A stretch of 64,000 nucleotides of DNA from an uncultured Bacteroidales bacterium (lineage in GTDB: Bacteria; Bacteroidota; Bacteroidia; Bacteroidales; Barnesiellaceae), in contig CASFYQ010000004.1 in the NCBI GenBank assembly GCA_949298955.1, forward strand, positions 86,527 to 150,526, written 5' to 3'. A program made the translations under genes and the position numbers. The notes under the pieces were generated by a model. The model did no database searches, had not been told where the DNA came from, and saw only the letters and a program-made list of their open reading frames with translations. Position 1 is the first letter of the stretch. Each line of letters opens with the position of its first letter. This document shows, piece after piece, positions 12,001 through 16,901 of the stretch.

Positions 12001-12752
12001 TAGCTCCCTTCTCGGCCGTGTTCACCCAGACGGCTACGTTGAACGACTCGGAAGAGTTGACCTTCGGCAAGCCTCGTATCCCGCTCGACGGTCGGCCCGC
12101 ACCTCATGGCATACAGCTGAAAATCGAGGGCAGCAACCGCTCGGCCGGTAGCGACCGTGTGTCGTTGGTTGCCGATGTGGTGGAGGGTGAACCTATGGCT
12201 TTCGATATGAGCAACGATGCATTGAAGATGATGAGTTTCGACCCCCGGGTACCCCAAATCTATGTCTACAATGCCGACGGCGTGCGGTTTGCCCACACGC
12301 AGACGGCCGACATCGAAGGCGAGACTCCGCTGGGTGTCTATACCGGCGAGTCGGGCATCTATGAAATCGCTCTGACCGACGACTCGGACTACGATCGTTA
12401 CGATGCCGTAATCCTCACCGACTGCACGACCGGCGACCGGGTAGACCTGAAACAGGCTTCGTACAGCTTCACGGTCGACGACCGGGCTGCCGATCATACC
12501 CGCTTCACCCTCTCGTTCGAACCGCTCTCCGACGAATGGCTGTCGCCGCGCTTCTATTCGCCCGCCAAGCGAAAACTGCGGGTAGTGAATTTGCAGCAGG
12601 GCGAGATGATACGCATCTACGACGCATTGGGGCGTCAGGCTGCCGTTCGCCGGGCTGCCGACGCTGTCGAGGAGTTTGAAATCGAGTCGGGCATTTATGT
12701 GATACAAATAGGAAAAGAAAAAACCGTACAAGGAAAAGTGGTAGTGAAATAG
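3..12752 (+). CDS. Giant modular beta-helix surface protein with T9SS sorting domain (5' partial)
   Basis: The frame is open from the window edge, so the start codon lies upstream; 4249 residues are visible. The protein is a chain of about eight right-handed beta-helix (choice-of-anchor Q, pectate-lyase-like) modules. Each opens with a pattern like LYV..DGSSW..A..D.Q.AI, followed by VWVA.GTYYP and VYGGF, and most close with DIGAYEY. Module starts fall near bases 553, 2257, 3436, 5062, 6346, 8956 and 10234, with a partial one before. The sixth contains an extra beta-sandwich-like insert near 7150-7690. The last 70-75 residues (IRIYDALGRQ, GIYVIQIG, VVVK end) form a typical type A T9SS C-terminal domain, so the product is probably secreted and anchored on the cell surface. 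No catalytic motif is evident; adhesin or polymer-binding scaffold is inference. It faces glpR tail-to-tail across strong terminators. Confidence 0.85.
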   Translation, partial: VIYNNNGGGICVYDATSIVNNTIVNNQLYGVGRPDDANVPGSTITVSNSVVWSIEPLNHVGLSGFDALTDNVSNCAIVNWDESLGADNIALEPYNEQVGPTPNFVNPTTQVGVVSQPAYADLAPSFLLQQNSALLSNAESSWMTTLNIYYGTDVAYDIAGKPRVVSQSLDIGAYQYQPVAGRNILYVRQLAADEPELAPGEVRDGSSWRLALQDVQMAIDQLYARKVIGEVWVAGGTYYPSTAFTDETGTKGNTERHRSFVMRSGISVYGGFRGETGDEGINNTTTRPRDPEQPDVQWAFANRTIFSGDVDRNDEAQKGWRWNAGNLCWEPYYGRNSYHVVWFASEGFYERTTQYEPVVAKPLTVETVLDGVVITGGCADYGERGESTRMGGGVYLVEKGVVSNCIIYQNYALTRGGGVMMNNGGLLQTSLVMRNASPGVQVRNGLGGGVYLLGDGTVFRSVVTNNTARVGGGIYVDEADYNNPDYEASQDNMYRGVLSNILVSNNVAASDAGAIYFDRVGGISSSTVVKNYCPAVASDQEGNSGGMVVDGFGIVYNTILWGNSTIEHTRQFFGQNGRQASSSAPASIQIYNTALQNLSNTIWGVNTVTQKTYALADQNTREGSSSSYDSNYPEFSNPTVDGIDVVNGAAGVYQTSADDIAGTQTLDGALRTISVVQLWLPSQYSALQRKGGTAFDAPYVRYTPVRMQFYVPAADILGKAYVEPRELGAFTGDHPDIQYSVVEDNGVEKLVIFVDPATDRDLSGASWDSPMISGNLAIEYLAGLPETEHPGAPREIWVKEGTINPVWKAVGSDRRTSSVILRGGVSLYGGFNSRLTGTEGSTAEGVTFVPDGGSEAEPVRNPVDHRTVFDGALAGGNLYHVVTMSDEGTAVIDGFHIINGDASAGSSVIKSGGGILHENGTLYVRNCMIENNLATNGSGIVMLGSTKKLVMTNTVVNNNTNTGLGSDPFHSAVVVTNDARLNHCTIIHNNAPGICATSGSLMLYNSVLWGNTATGTIAANDLQITGTATHMDIRNNAIQYAPDEWSLWGDNIQLSIVPGDPLYPAFVNPTRSVGAVTGGYDTPLGGPARFEPSCESPLVIAGDESIVGDSDLMLDADITGHNYMVGGAPDIGAYEATCLNPIGSVLYVRSGPAGTASSPQTAYFGTGDGSSWANAINGNAWYGFDDGLPYDQIEYDSSDATDFITGLQYAVNAAYKASLKKEANGSIAYKTLNYYELGWWSGGRQVSVQIPEVDTTALVEVWVAEGEYTSRRGFFMRDAVQVYGGFPGTGTPGKEERNPRTYNTILQTMTTAEAAQVDATGQNHALYGPICGFSQQNSYELNTTYVNANKTRRVLTQPFPYYERTKQGSFNYLSSTELANRPLNPFVVETIWDGFTIQNGRTRINHGKDGGAGVALRKNGRLENCIIRNNINYVPNSTGHGPEGSETAVQGRGGAAFCNEGVFSNCSFFNNKFGPQNCENFGGAIYMRAGTAYNCVFVGNEASTGTAWGSAVYLEVGSFYNNTVADNSGSVGAIYGGDWFLKNGGGASEMKIYNTIVYHNTGARNQTSYQIYKAADCTMTLSRCCVPASNGYINNGNLTTEGLITADPRFVDRAPANKENANYRLQGTSPCINAGNNNPEGITLPETDMDYTDRFKDCSIDIGAYEIDQSEPIMPAIKTIDGEQVGVIYVTKAANGRVDGSSWANAACEAKLQKALNWAGYIIHNKATYASGRYSNITRMQVRIASGTYYPTDAVLPDQPRTTTFIIPAGIEVYGGFGGVDDDEAIESRSIRLNRTLFSGMIGSSAEENAYRVVTFGMKQHQDNASVPAEGATYYDDPNPEIALIDGIFILEGNANHPSDPDWQSGGGAKVTANGLLRNCFVYNCAASDKGGGVYLAPGGRVTGSVVCLNESANGGGIYAGDNSMAVNCTVVGNTTTSNGVGGGISVGNKPIILNSVFWLNDSGNGKNVYGNMSQQVDTTFAGTRYQSYIFSHCAVEGLKVVGYGNMALTSQNENTSTIVGLNIPGFTDPDNSNFILKRISSLIRSGIKVEQPDADLMQALHISQLDMLGVDRYHESGSASLRDYFDIGALTYDGELIIDPAGDTDAEHGADGVYRLYVSQTPQGLATGRSWRNALGDIQQALDYFANDDNFVNDPYAADRKCEIWVSKGTYNPKTAVKEDNMGASFVLNRYTSIYGGFRGSNLPYYESWIESFRTDPSNRVSASGSWNARDYSYTLGSDGAIIFTPDVKALHDEPSSWFLHFVTDETAASSPEVTVNGFVLPAEVTLPVISTDTTTEYVYDLRYLAIGNTDMETAPTIEGIRIAGLPAGTKLYGATIDNRKSATTVATEIVSTDVISASTDVVPAALIAMDNLEQAGKGKTYSTYVNDYTAVGNSGQYGMQFCPSPDRASISVSGNSVVLNNERSGSWPFYTYYNSRLGAYFRFPQVVEYNRNNTASRYLHATVRFSSLRVGSSTSQMQVQLYTTEGVRKSLTITLPSRISNNTSYELTVDLSAGLAYVNGRTASVSDDSPTPLADGDMLSVITVAPYYNGEAAYNVTISDVCINNTNQEGRTVSAADIDVVTEDKTETFALSDQYYAGESFLNERPRQDWNGNGLLEDFEYSNETILSGDVGGETGAAHVAYYNDADADRRVLLDGLKLIKGNAAELNHGGGALLALAPITLRNCQLLLNESSYGGGAIYASDIEIYGSILGGNSAPGKSGGAIYLREGGRSRIVNTVIFNNTAATGSGYYAEAGTESQLVNNTIVRNACEGSGSGSATSGCTVYAASATGNKLTNTVIWGNDDAECINTDNWEIVTSAADVDESAGSFDVFLDRANAAVMGPRFGFPSDYAGSDNYFAMADFSLPSLSTLVNRGTNGGTRELTTTIEMNPDGSVKSTTITAGPVALDGSGKGYYAAQDRWGRENVPDTLNGKWRITKEPSTYHIVKQNGVDMIDVKEWKEGIIDIGAYEYESVSLTPFGGNILYVKSAETVSDKENNGVSWEQATSNIYQAIQVLLLSPNTKDKYIKIAAGEYVPYLKDEKGGYSFVVSKPYVENLGNMTKSLTFRGGYPDNITGTDVAMDNLRDPVLYPTYIRGNRDDSQHLMYIDKSMDTAGENGDVAPIYIEGITFLDGNASDATGEGSTGAAIYAANASTTIRNSMFVSNRAAGDKGAAVYLNKGNIYNTVFHTNEAWGIAMNGTGNIISNTIADNTRGGLYARGASVAEPLQVYNNIFWRNYGSPAPSADDLHNQLDVDNATLYSNAVQVDDATAEQPNATYTYWNPSARVVLGDKASNLNKTLSSDNENMSYGPRFESPDESEPLDKRYGIRPGRKLINTGYRYMSGSVYNKDENDKWYTDLFAYYPFGSVNEPVAAGDSLARVMFVDAAGSRRIAGNSIDIGAYEYQRLFYPNLYVKPDGFGLGSSWDDAMGDLQEAVYSAYYSGDPDESGTYGTVWVAGGEYKLPTTLQWMANVKVYGGFRGTNETSITQRQGLLEENAPNSILSVEAEGVPVVRSDNDRLAGTVVENWAELNGFHIKGSKNSPAVIVADSFAITNCAIYDNVNPGGAVAQIDGLLYNVLLHGNESAAGRAIELGEHAAAVHVTAAGDGPQIVGPGKVVNTIDGTATVLDGAACAPRYVGDYLPDEEHLRYQLSDRADTLFFCAGALQEPGEGGTTVIGGYTVPKIRNTDSYDDIINLSTDCDLLGNKRLFAHKPMGAGRELRPDYGCFETWNTADDLMVGLNDTDYPRAGSVIYVGKRGELRMSGDFTKDFSPSYLLLRHAAGLRAGDHAVSLYNLAVERDLNPLIDATTAAWDMVSLPFSIEVGNGTLQNGVTVDGNPIEAIQAADEVGNSRSQLYLYEYDGAKRAEDLYSAAAPQNSKYWSFENMQMGANVGYLMASPSAAGTTTVRFTKSSSALPVYEESAEGTKSVFLVQHNLKNLVDGRPQFTYKENMGWNLFGVPYLCSYTSEQMSIDHILYAYDAATRSFVTMNSWEGNTIAPFSAVFTQTATLNDSEELTFGKPRIPLDGRPAPHGIQLKIEGSNRSAGSDRVSLVADVVEGEPMAFDMSNDALKMMSFDPRVPQIYVYNADGVRFAHTQTADIEGETPLGVYTGESGIYEIALTDDSDYDRYDAVILTDCTTGDRVDLKQASYSFTVDDRAADHTRFTLSFEPLSDEWLSPRFYSPAKRKLRVVNLQQGEMIRIYDALGRQAAVRRAADAVEEFEIESGIYVIQIGKEKTVQGKVVVK

Positions 12753-12759
12753 AACTGAT

Positions 12760-12795
12760 GTCCCGGGGAGAAGCGCTCTCCGGGACGGTTCTTCC
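12760..12795 (+). terminator. Intrinsic terminator after the giant beta-helix gene
   Basis: An 11-bp stem (12760-12770 with 12776-12786, one G-T pair) and the 5-nt loop aagcg lie directly behind the stop codon, followed by a short pyrimidine-rich stretch. Confidence 0.7.
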
Positions 12796-12815
12796 CCCGG
12801 TATGGAAAACGATAA

Positions 12816-12861
12816 GAAACGAAAGGCGCGGAACCGGTTCCGCGCCGTTCGTTTCTTTATT
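12816..12861. terminator. Bidirectional terminator between giant gene and glpR
   Basis: The inner arms 12825-12835 and 12836-12846 are perfectly complementary and are extended by outer arms 12816-12823 and 12848-12855 across one mismatch. Plus-strand T-rich sequence follows, and T-rich sequence also follows on the minus strand. It sits between two convergent genes and can serve both. Confidence 0.8.
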
Positions 12862-12877
12862 AATGAGCACCCGCTTG

Positions 12878-13642
12878 TCAGGCGATAATCAGTTCGATAC
12901 CCGCCTCCTCGATGCTCTTGGCAATCGAGGGCGAGATGCCCGAGTCGGTCACGATGACGTCGACCTGATCGAGATTGCAGATTTTCCCGAATCCCCGTTT
13001 CCCGAATTTCGACGAGTCGGCCAGGACAATCGTCCGCAGCGAGGCGGCTATCATGTGCTGGTTGAGCCGGGCCTCGTCGATGTTCGAGGTGGTGAGCCCG
13101 AAATCGAGGTCGATACCGTCGACTCCCATGAACAGCTTGGAGCAGGTGAGGTTGTCGAAAGCGTGGGTGGCCAAATCGCCGATTACCGAGAAAGAGCTCT
13201 TGCGCAAGGTCCCTCCCAGTTGAATTACATGAATATGCTCGAATCGGTTGAGCAGTGTCGATACATTGAGCGAAGCCGTGACTACGGTCAGGCTCAAATC
13301 GTCGGTAATCTCTTCGGCAAAGGCATAGACGGTACTTCCCGATGCGACGATAATCGAGTCTTTGGGCTCGAGCAGTTTGATGGCCTTGTGGGCGATACGG
13401 CGTTTGGCATCGCTGTTTATCCGCTCCTTGATGTGGATATTGATGTCGGCCGTATGCGGATTCACCGGGCTGGCGCTTCCGTGCGTGCGGAACAGCAGTT
13501 TCTTTTCTTCCAGTAATTTCAAATCTTTTCGTATGGTTACCGGGGTCACGTCCAGTTCGCGGGCGATGTCCAATACCTTCACGAATCCTTGAGCATTGAG
13601 CTTGTCGAGAATGTGTTTGTGTCGTTCTGCTATACTGAGCAT
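12878..13642 (-). CDS. glpR: DeoR/GlpR-family transcriptional repressor
   Basis: This 254-residue protein has the DeoR-family plan: an N-terminal winged helix (start MLSIAERHK, helix region with VLDIARELDVTPVTIRKDL) and a C-terminal sugar-phosphate sensing domain with VASGSTVYAFAEE and the usual VLADSSKFGKRG segment. DeoR repressors bind phosphorylated sugars or glycerol-3-phosphate and release DNA. I chose the ATG at 13642 because the family N-terminus begins there, and the promoter at 13667-13698 leaves no room for a longer reading. It is divergent from glpD and glpT, which is why I read it as GlpR. The ligand is inferred from these neighbours, not seen. It probably also controls the downstream SusCD and phosphodiesterase genes, but that needs testing. 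Confidence 0.88.
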   Translation of the reverse strand: MLSIAERHKHILDKLNAQGFVKVLDIARELDVTPVTIRKDLKLLEEKKLLFRTHGSASPVNPHTADINIHIKERINSDAKRRIAHKAIKLLEPKDSIIVASGSTVYAFAEEITDDLSLTVVTASLNVSTLLNRFEHIHVIQLGGTLRKSSFSVIGDLATHAFDNLTCSKLFMGVDGIDLDFGLTTSNIDEARLNQHMIAASLRTIVLADSSKFGKRGFGKICNLDQVDVIVTDSGISPSIAKSIEEAGIELIIA

Positions 13643-13666
13643 AATTATAATAATGTGTTTATACGA

Positions 13667-13698
13667 CAAATATAAAATTTATTTAAATAAAGTACAAG
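13667..13698 (-). promoter_or_regulatory. Predicted glpR promoter
   Basis: Read on the minus strand, a -33 box CTTG (13698-13695) is followed by exactly 20 bp and a perfect -7 box TATATTTG (13674-13667). This matches the Bacteroidetes sigma-ABfr form and places the transcript start about 18 bases before the glpR ATG. Confidence 0.65.
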
Positions 13699-13717
13699 CA
13701 ATGTGGCAAATTTATTT

Positions 13718-13760
13718 TGAAAACGAAATGAAATAGGATTGAAATAGAAACGAAACGAAA
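13718..13760. promoter_or_regulatory. Candidate GlpR operator region: GAAAY repeats between divergent promoters
   Basis: Seven GAAA units, most reading GAAAC or GAAAT, occur at 5-6 base steps with one longer gap, lying between the glpR and glpD promoters. Several DeoR-family repressors use direct repeats of this kind. Assignment to GlpR rests only on position and repeat form. Confidence 0.35.
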
Positions 13761-13776
13761 AAATATCGCCTCTTTT

Positions 13777-13808
13777 CTTGTTTTATATATACTTTTTTAT
13801 TTTCTTTG
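13777..13808 (+). promoter_or_regulatory. Predicted glpD-glpT promoter
   Basis: A CTTG -33 element at 13777-13780, a 20-bp spacer and TTTCTTTG at 13801-13808 give a reasonable Bacteroidetes promoter, with the transcript start near 13815. The -7 box lacks the usual TA, so it may be weak or regulated. Confidence 0.45.
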
Positions 13809-13869
13809 TATCATAAAAAGAAACCAATCATAAGGTTTGATAAGGATTCAAAAATTGAAAGATAAGAAA

Positions 13870-15438
13870 ATGAAACGTGAAGGCTTGATAAAACAGATGG
13901 CCGAAGAAAAGAGACCATGGGATTTGTTGGTGATAGGAGGCGGGGCCACCGGGTTGGGCGTAGCGGTAGATGCGTCGAGCCGGGGATACCGTGTTTTGTT
14001 GGTAGAACAGCACGACTTTGCCAAGGCCACTTCGAGCAGGAGTACAAAGCTGGTGCATGGCGGTGTGCGCTATTTGCAGCGAGGCGACGTCTCCATGGTG
14101 ATAGAGGCTCTGCACGAGCGGGGGCGCCTGTGGCGCAATGCCCCGCATTTGGTAAAGGATATGCGTTTCATTATCGGGAACTATCGTTGGTGGGAACGCC
14201 CCTTCTACACGATAGGCTTGTGTTGCTATGATTTTCTTGCCGGCCGGCTGGGGTTGGGGCGTACGTTGTCGCTGTCGAAAAAACAAACGTTGAAAGAGCT
14301 GCCGGGGTTGCTGCACGACCACCTGCGCGGTGGCGTGGTGTACCACGACGGCCAGTTCGACGATGCGCGCATGGCTATCACGCTCATGCAGAGTGCCACC
14401 GACCATGGGGCTGTCTGCATTAATTATATGAAAGTAACCTCGCTGATTAAAGAGCCCTCGGGCAAGATTAAGGGCGTTGCGCTCGAAGATACTCTTCTGG
14501 GCGGCACCTATGAGGTGAATGTGAAAGGGGTGGTCAATGCCACCGGTGTCTATGTCGACGACATTATGCAGATGGATAAGCCCGAAAGCCGCAAGAAAGT
14601 GCGTCCCAGCCAAGGCGTGCATGTCGTGGTCGATGCTGCGTTCTTGGGCGGCAATGCGGCGTTGATGATACCCAAGACTCGCGACGGACGGGTGCTCTTC
14701 GGAGTGCCTTGGCATGGCAAAGCCGTGTTGGGTACGACCGACACGCCGCTCGACGAAAACTCGCTCGAACCCAAGCCGCTCGACGAGGAGGTTGATTTTA
14801 TCCTCGATCAGGCCGGACAATACCTTTCCCGCAAGCCCAAGCGCAGCGACGTGCTCTCGGTGTTTGCCGGTTTGCGTCCGCTGGCTGCTCCCACACACAG
14901 CGATTCCAAAAAAACAAAGGAAATTTCGCGCAACCACAAGATATATGTCTCCAACTCGGGCATGCTCACCATCACCGGCGGTAAGTGGACTACCTACCGG
15001 CAGATGGCCGAAGAAGCCGTGGACCGGGTTGCCGACTTGATAGGCCTCGAGCCCCGTCCTTGCGTAACGCGCAAGATGCACCTGCACGGCTATCGCGAGG
15101 AGGTAGACCGCTCGACATGGGACTATGTTTATGGTAGCGATGCCGACGAGATTGCCTCCCTGATAGAAAACGATGCCTCGCTGGCCGAGTTGCTCCATAT
15201 CGGCTATACGTTCAGAGCCGCTCATGTCGTTTGGGCCGTGCGCGAAGAGATGGCGCAGACCGTCGAAGACGTGTTGGCCCGCCGGGTGAGAGCGCTCTTT
15301 ATGGACGCCCGTGCCGCCATCGATATGGCCCCCCGGGTAGCCTCGATTATGGCGCGCGAGATGGGCAAAGATAAAAAGTGGGAAAACGAGCAGGTCGAAG
15401 AGTTCACTCGTTTGGCAAAAAATTATATCTTAGCTTGA
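13870..15438 (+). CDS. glpD: FAD-dependent glycerol-3-phosphate dehydrogenase
   Basis: The 522-residue product oxidises sn-glycerol-3-phosphate to dihydroxyacetone phosphate and passes electrons to the quinone pool at the inner membrane. Evidence is the FAD dinucleotide fold LLVIGGGATGLG at residues 19-30, the GlpD segments KATSSRSTKLVHGGVRYL and GRVLFGVPWHG, the TITGGKWTTYRQMAE motif, and the C-terminal alpha-helical domain. The length suits the family. I chose the ATG at 13870 (MKREGL) instead of upstream non-ATG codons. It is followed after 30 bases by glpT, so the pair is probably one transcript induced when GlpR is released. It supplies the catabolic end point for the phosphodiesterases farther down the locus. 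Confidence 0.95.
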   Translation: MKREGLIKQMAEEKRPWDLLVIGGGATGLGVAVDASSRGYRVLLVEQHDFAKATSSRSTKLVHGGVRYLQRGDVSMVIEALHERGRLWRNAPHLVKDMRFIIGNYRWWERPFYTIGLCCYDFLAGRLGLGRTLSLSKKQTLKELPGLLHDHLRGGVVYHDGQFDDARMAITLMQSATDHGAVCINYMKVTSLIKEPSGKIKGVALEDTLLGGTYEVNVKGVVNATGVYVDDIMQMDKPESRKKVRPSQGVHVVVDAAFLGGNAALMIPKTRDGRVLFGVPWHGKAVLGTTDTPLDENSLEPKPLDEEVDFILDQAGQYLSRKPKRSDVLSVFAGLRPLAAPTHSDSKKTKEISRNHKIYVSNSGMLTITGGKWTTYRQMAEEAVDRVADLIGLEPRPCVTRKMHLHGYREEVDRSTWDYVYGSDADEIASLIENDASLAELLHIGYTFRAAHVVWAVREEMAQTVEDVLARRVRALFMDARAAIDMAPRVASIMAREMGKDKKWENEQVEEFTRLAKNYILA

Positions 15439-15468
15439 AGTTTTGAGAAGGATAAAGGATAATGTAAT

Positions 15469-16803
15469 ATGTGGAAATTGTTCAGACCGGCTCCCGTTAT
15501 CGACCCGCTGCCCCAAGCCCGGGTCGATAAGGAGTATAAGAAATTGAGATTGCAGGTATTTCTCGGTATCTTTATCGGGTATGCCGGTTATTATCTGGTG
15601 CGTAAGAATTTCTCGATTGCTATGCCGGCGCTCGAGAAGATGGGCTTCGACGAGGCCGATTTGGGTTGGGCCTTGTCGGCGGTCTCCATTGCCTACGGCA
15701 TCAGCAAGTTTGTCATGGGAACCGTCTCGGACCGCAGCAATGCCCGGGTGTTTATCCCCCTGGGGCTGATTGCCTCGGCGGTGATTATGACCGTTATGGG
15801 ACTTATCCCGTGGAGCGTCAGTTCGCTCTCCATTCTCCTCATGTTCTGCATCTTGTTTGTAAACGGTTGGGTACAGGGCATGGGTTGGCCCCCGTGCGGC
15901 AGAGTAATGGTACACTGGTTCTCGGTGCGTGAGCGGGGCGTAAAAATGTCGATATGGAATGTGGCACACAATATAGGTGGTGCGGCGATGGCCCCGTTGG
16001 CGGTCTTCGGCATCACCCTTTTTGGTCATTGGAGCGGAGCCTTCTATTTCCCGGCCATCGTTGCCGTGGCCATCGCGGTTGTCGCCTATCTGTTGGTGCG
16101 CGATACTCCGCAGTCGTGCGGTTTGCCGCCCATCGAGCTTTACAAGCCCGAAGAGTGTGTGCAAGCCTATTCGTCCGAGCAGGAGAAAGAACTCTCCACG
16201 CGCGAGATACTCTTTGGCCACGTGCTCAATAACAAACTGTTGTGGGGCATCGCTTTTGCCAACGCCTTCATCTATTTCGTGCGCTACGGTGTGCTCGACT
16301 GGGCTCCGATGTATCTCGAGCAGGTGAAGCACATGAACCTGGCCCACAGCAGTTGGTCCTATTTTGCCTTCGAGATAGCCGGCATATTCGGCACGATACT
16401 TTGCGGCTGGCTCTCCGACAAGGTTTTCAAAGGGCGTCGTTCGCCGGTAACCATCATCTATATGTTGCTGGTGATGGTCGCCGTCTATATCTATTGGGAC
16501 AGTGCATCGGCTGCCGTGACCAATGTGGCGATGGCCGCAATCGGCTTCCTCATTTACGGTCCGGTGATGCTGATAGGTGTTTCGGCCCTCGATTTGGTGC
16601 CGAAGAAAGCCGCCGGGACAGCCGCCGGGTTCACCGGGTTGTTTGGTTACCTGCTGGGTTCGGCCGTGTTTGCCAACATCGGTATGGGCTATGTCTTTAA
16701 GTATTTCGGGTGGGACGGCGGATTCTTCCTGTTGCTGGCCGCTTGTGCCATCACGGTGGTGTTGATGCTGCTCTGCAAAGAAAAAAACTATACGCATGAA
16801 TAA
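15469..16803 (+). CDS. glpT: Glycerol-3-phosphate/phosphate antiporter (MFS)
   Basis: This is a 444-residue, twelve-helix major facilitator protein of the organophosphate:phosphate antiporter group. It imports glycerol-3-phosphate across the inner membrane in exchange for phosphate. The residues that define GlpT are in their expected places: Arg in YLVRKNFSIAMP near residue 45, His in VAHNIGGA near 165, and Arg in FVRYGVLDWAPMYL near 270. This makes GlpT more likely than UhpT, although hexose-phosphate specificity cannot be fully excluded by eye. It follows glpD closely and is separated from susC by a short inverted repeat. Confidence 0.92.
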   Translation: MWKLFRPAPVIDPLPQARVDKEYKKLRLQVFLGIFIGYAGYYLVRKNFSIAMPALEKMGFDEADLGWALSAVSIAYGISKFVMGTVSDRSNARVFIPLGLIASAVIMTVMGLIPWSVSSLSILLMFCILFVNGWVQGMGWPPCGRVMVHWFSVRERGVKMSIWNVAHNIGGAAMAPLAVFGITLFGHWSGAFYFPAIVAVAIAVVAYLLVRDTPQSCGLPPIELYKPEECVQAYSSEQEKELSTREILFGHVLNNKLLWGIAFANAFIYFVRYGVLDWAPMYLEQVKHMNLAHSSWSYFAFEIAGIFGTILCGWLSDKVFKGRRSPVTIIYMLLVMVAVYIYWDSASAAVTNVAMAAIGFLIYGPVMLIGVSALDLVPKKAAGTAAGFTGLFGYLLGSAVFANIGMGYVFKYFGWDGGFFLLLAACAITVVLMLLCKEKNYTHE

Positions 16804-16821
16804 GGAATAGAACGAGAACAA

Positions 16822-16845
16822 AGGGAACGGTATTTTTCGTTCCCT
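16822..16845 (+). terminator. Inverted repeat between glpT and susC (possible weak terminator)
   Basis: An 8-bp perfect stem (16822-16829 with 16838-16845) closes a T-rich loop. No T-tract follows, so it may cause partial termination or RNA processing instead of a full stop. Confidence 0.4.
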
Positions 16846-16901
16846 AAAATAATATATAAGGGAACTTCAAAACCTAATAAGAACCATAAATCAAAAAAAT
16901 T

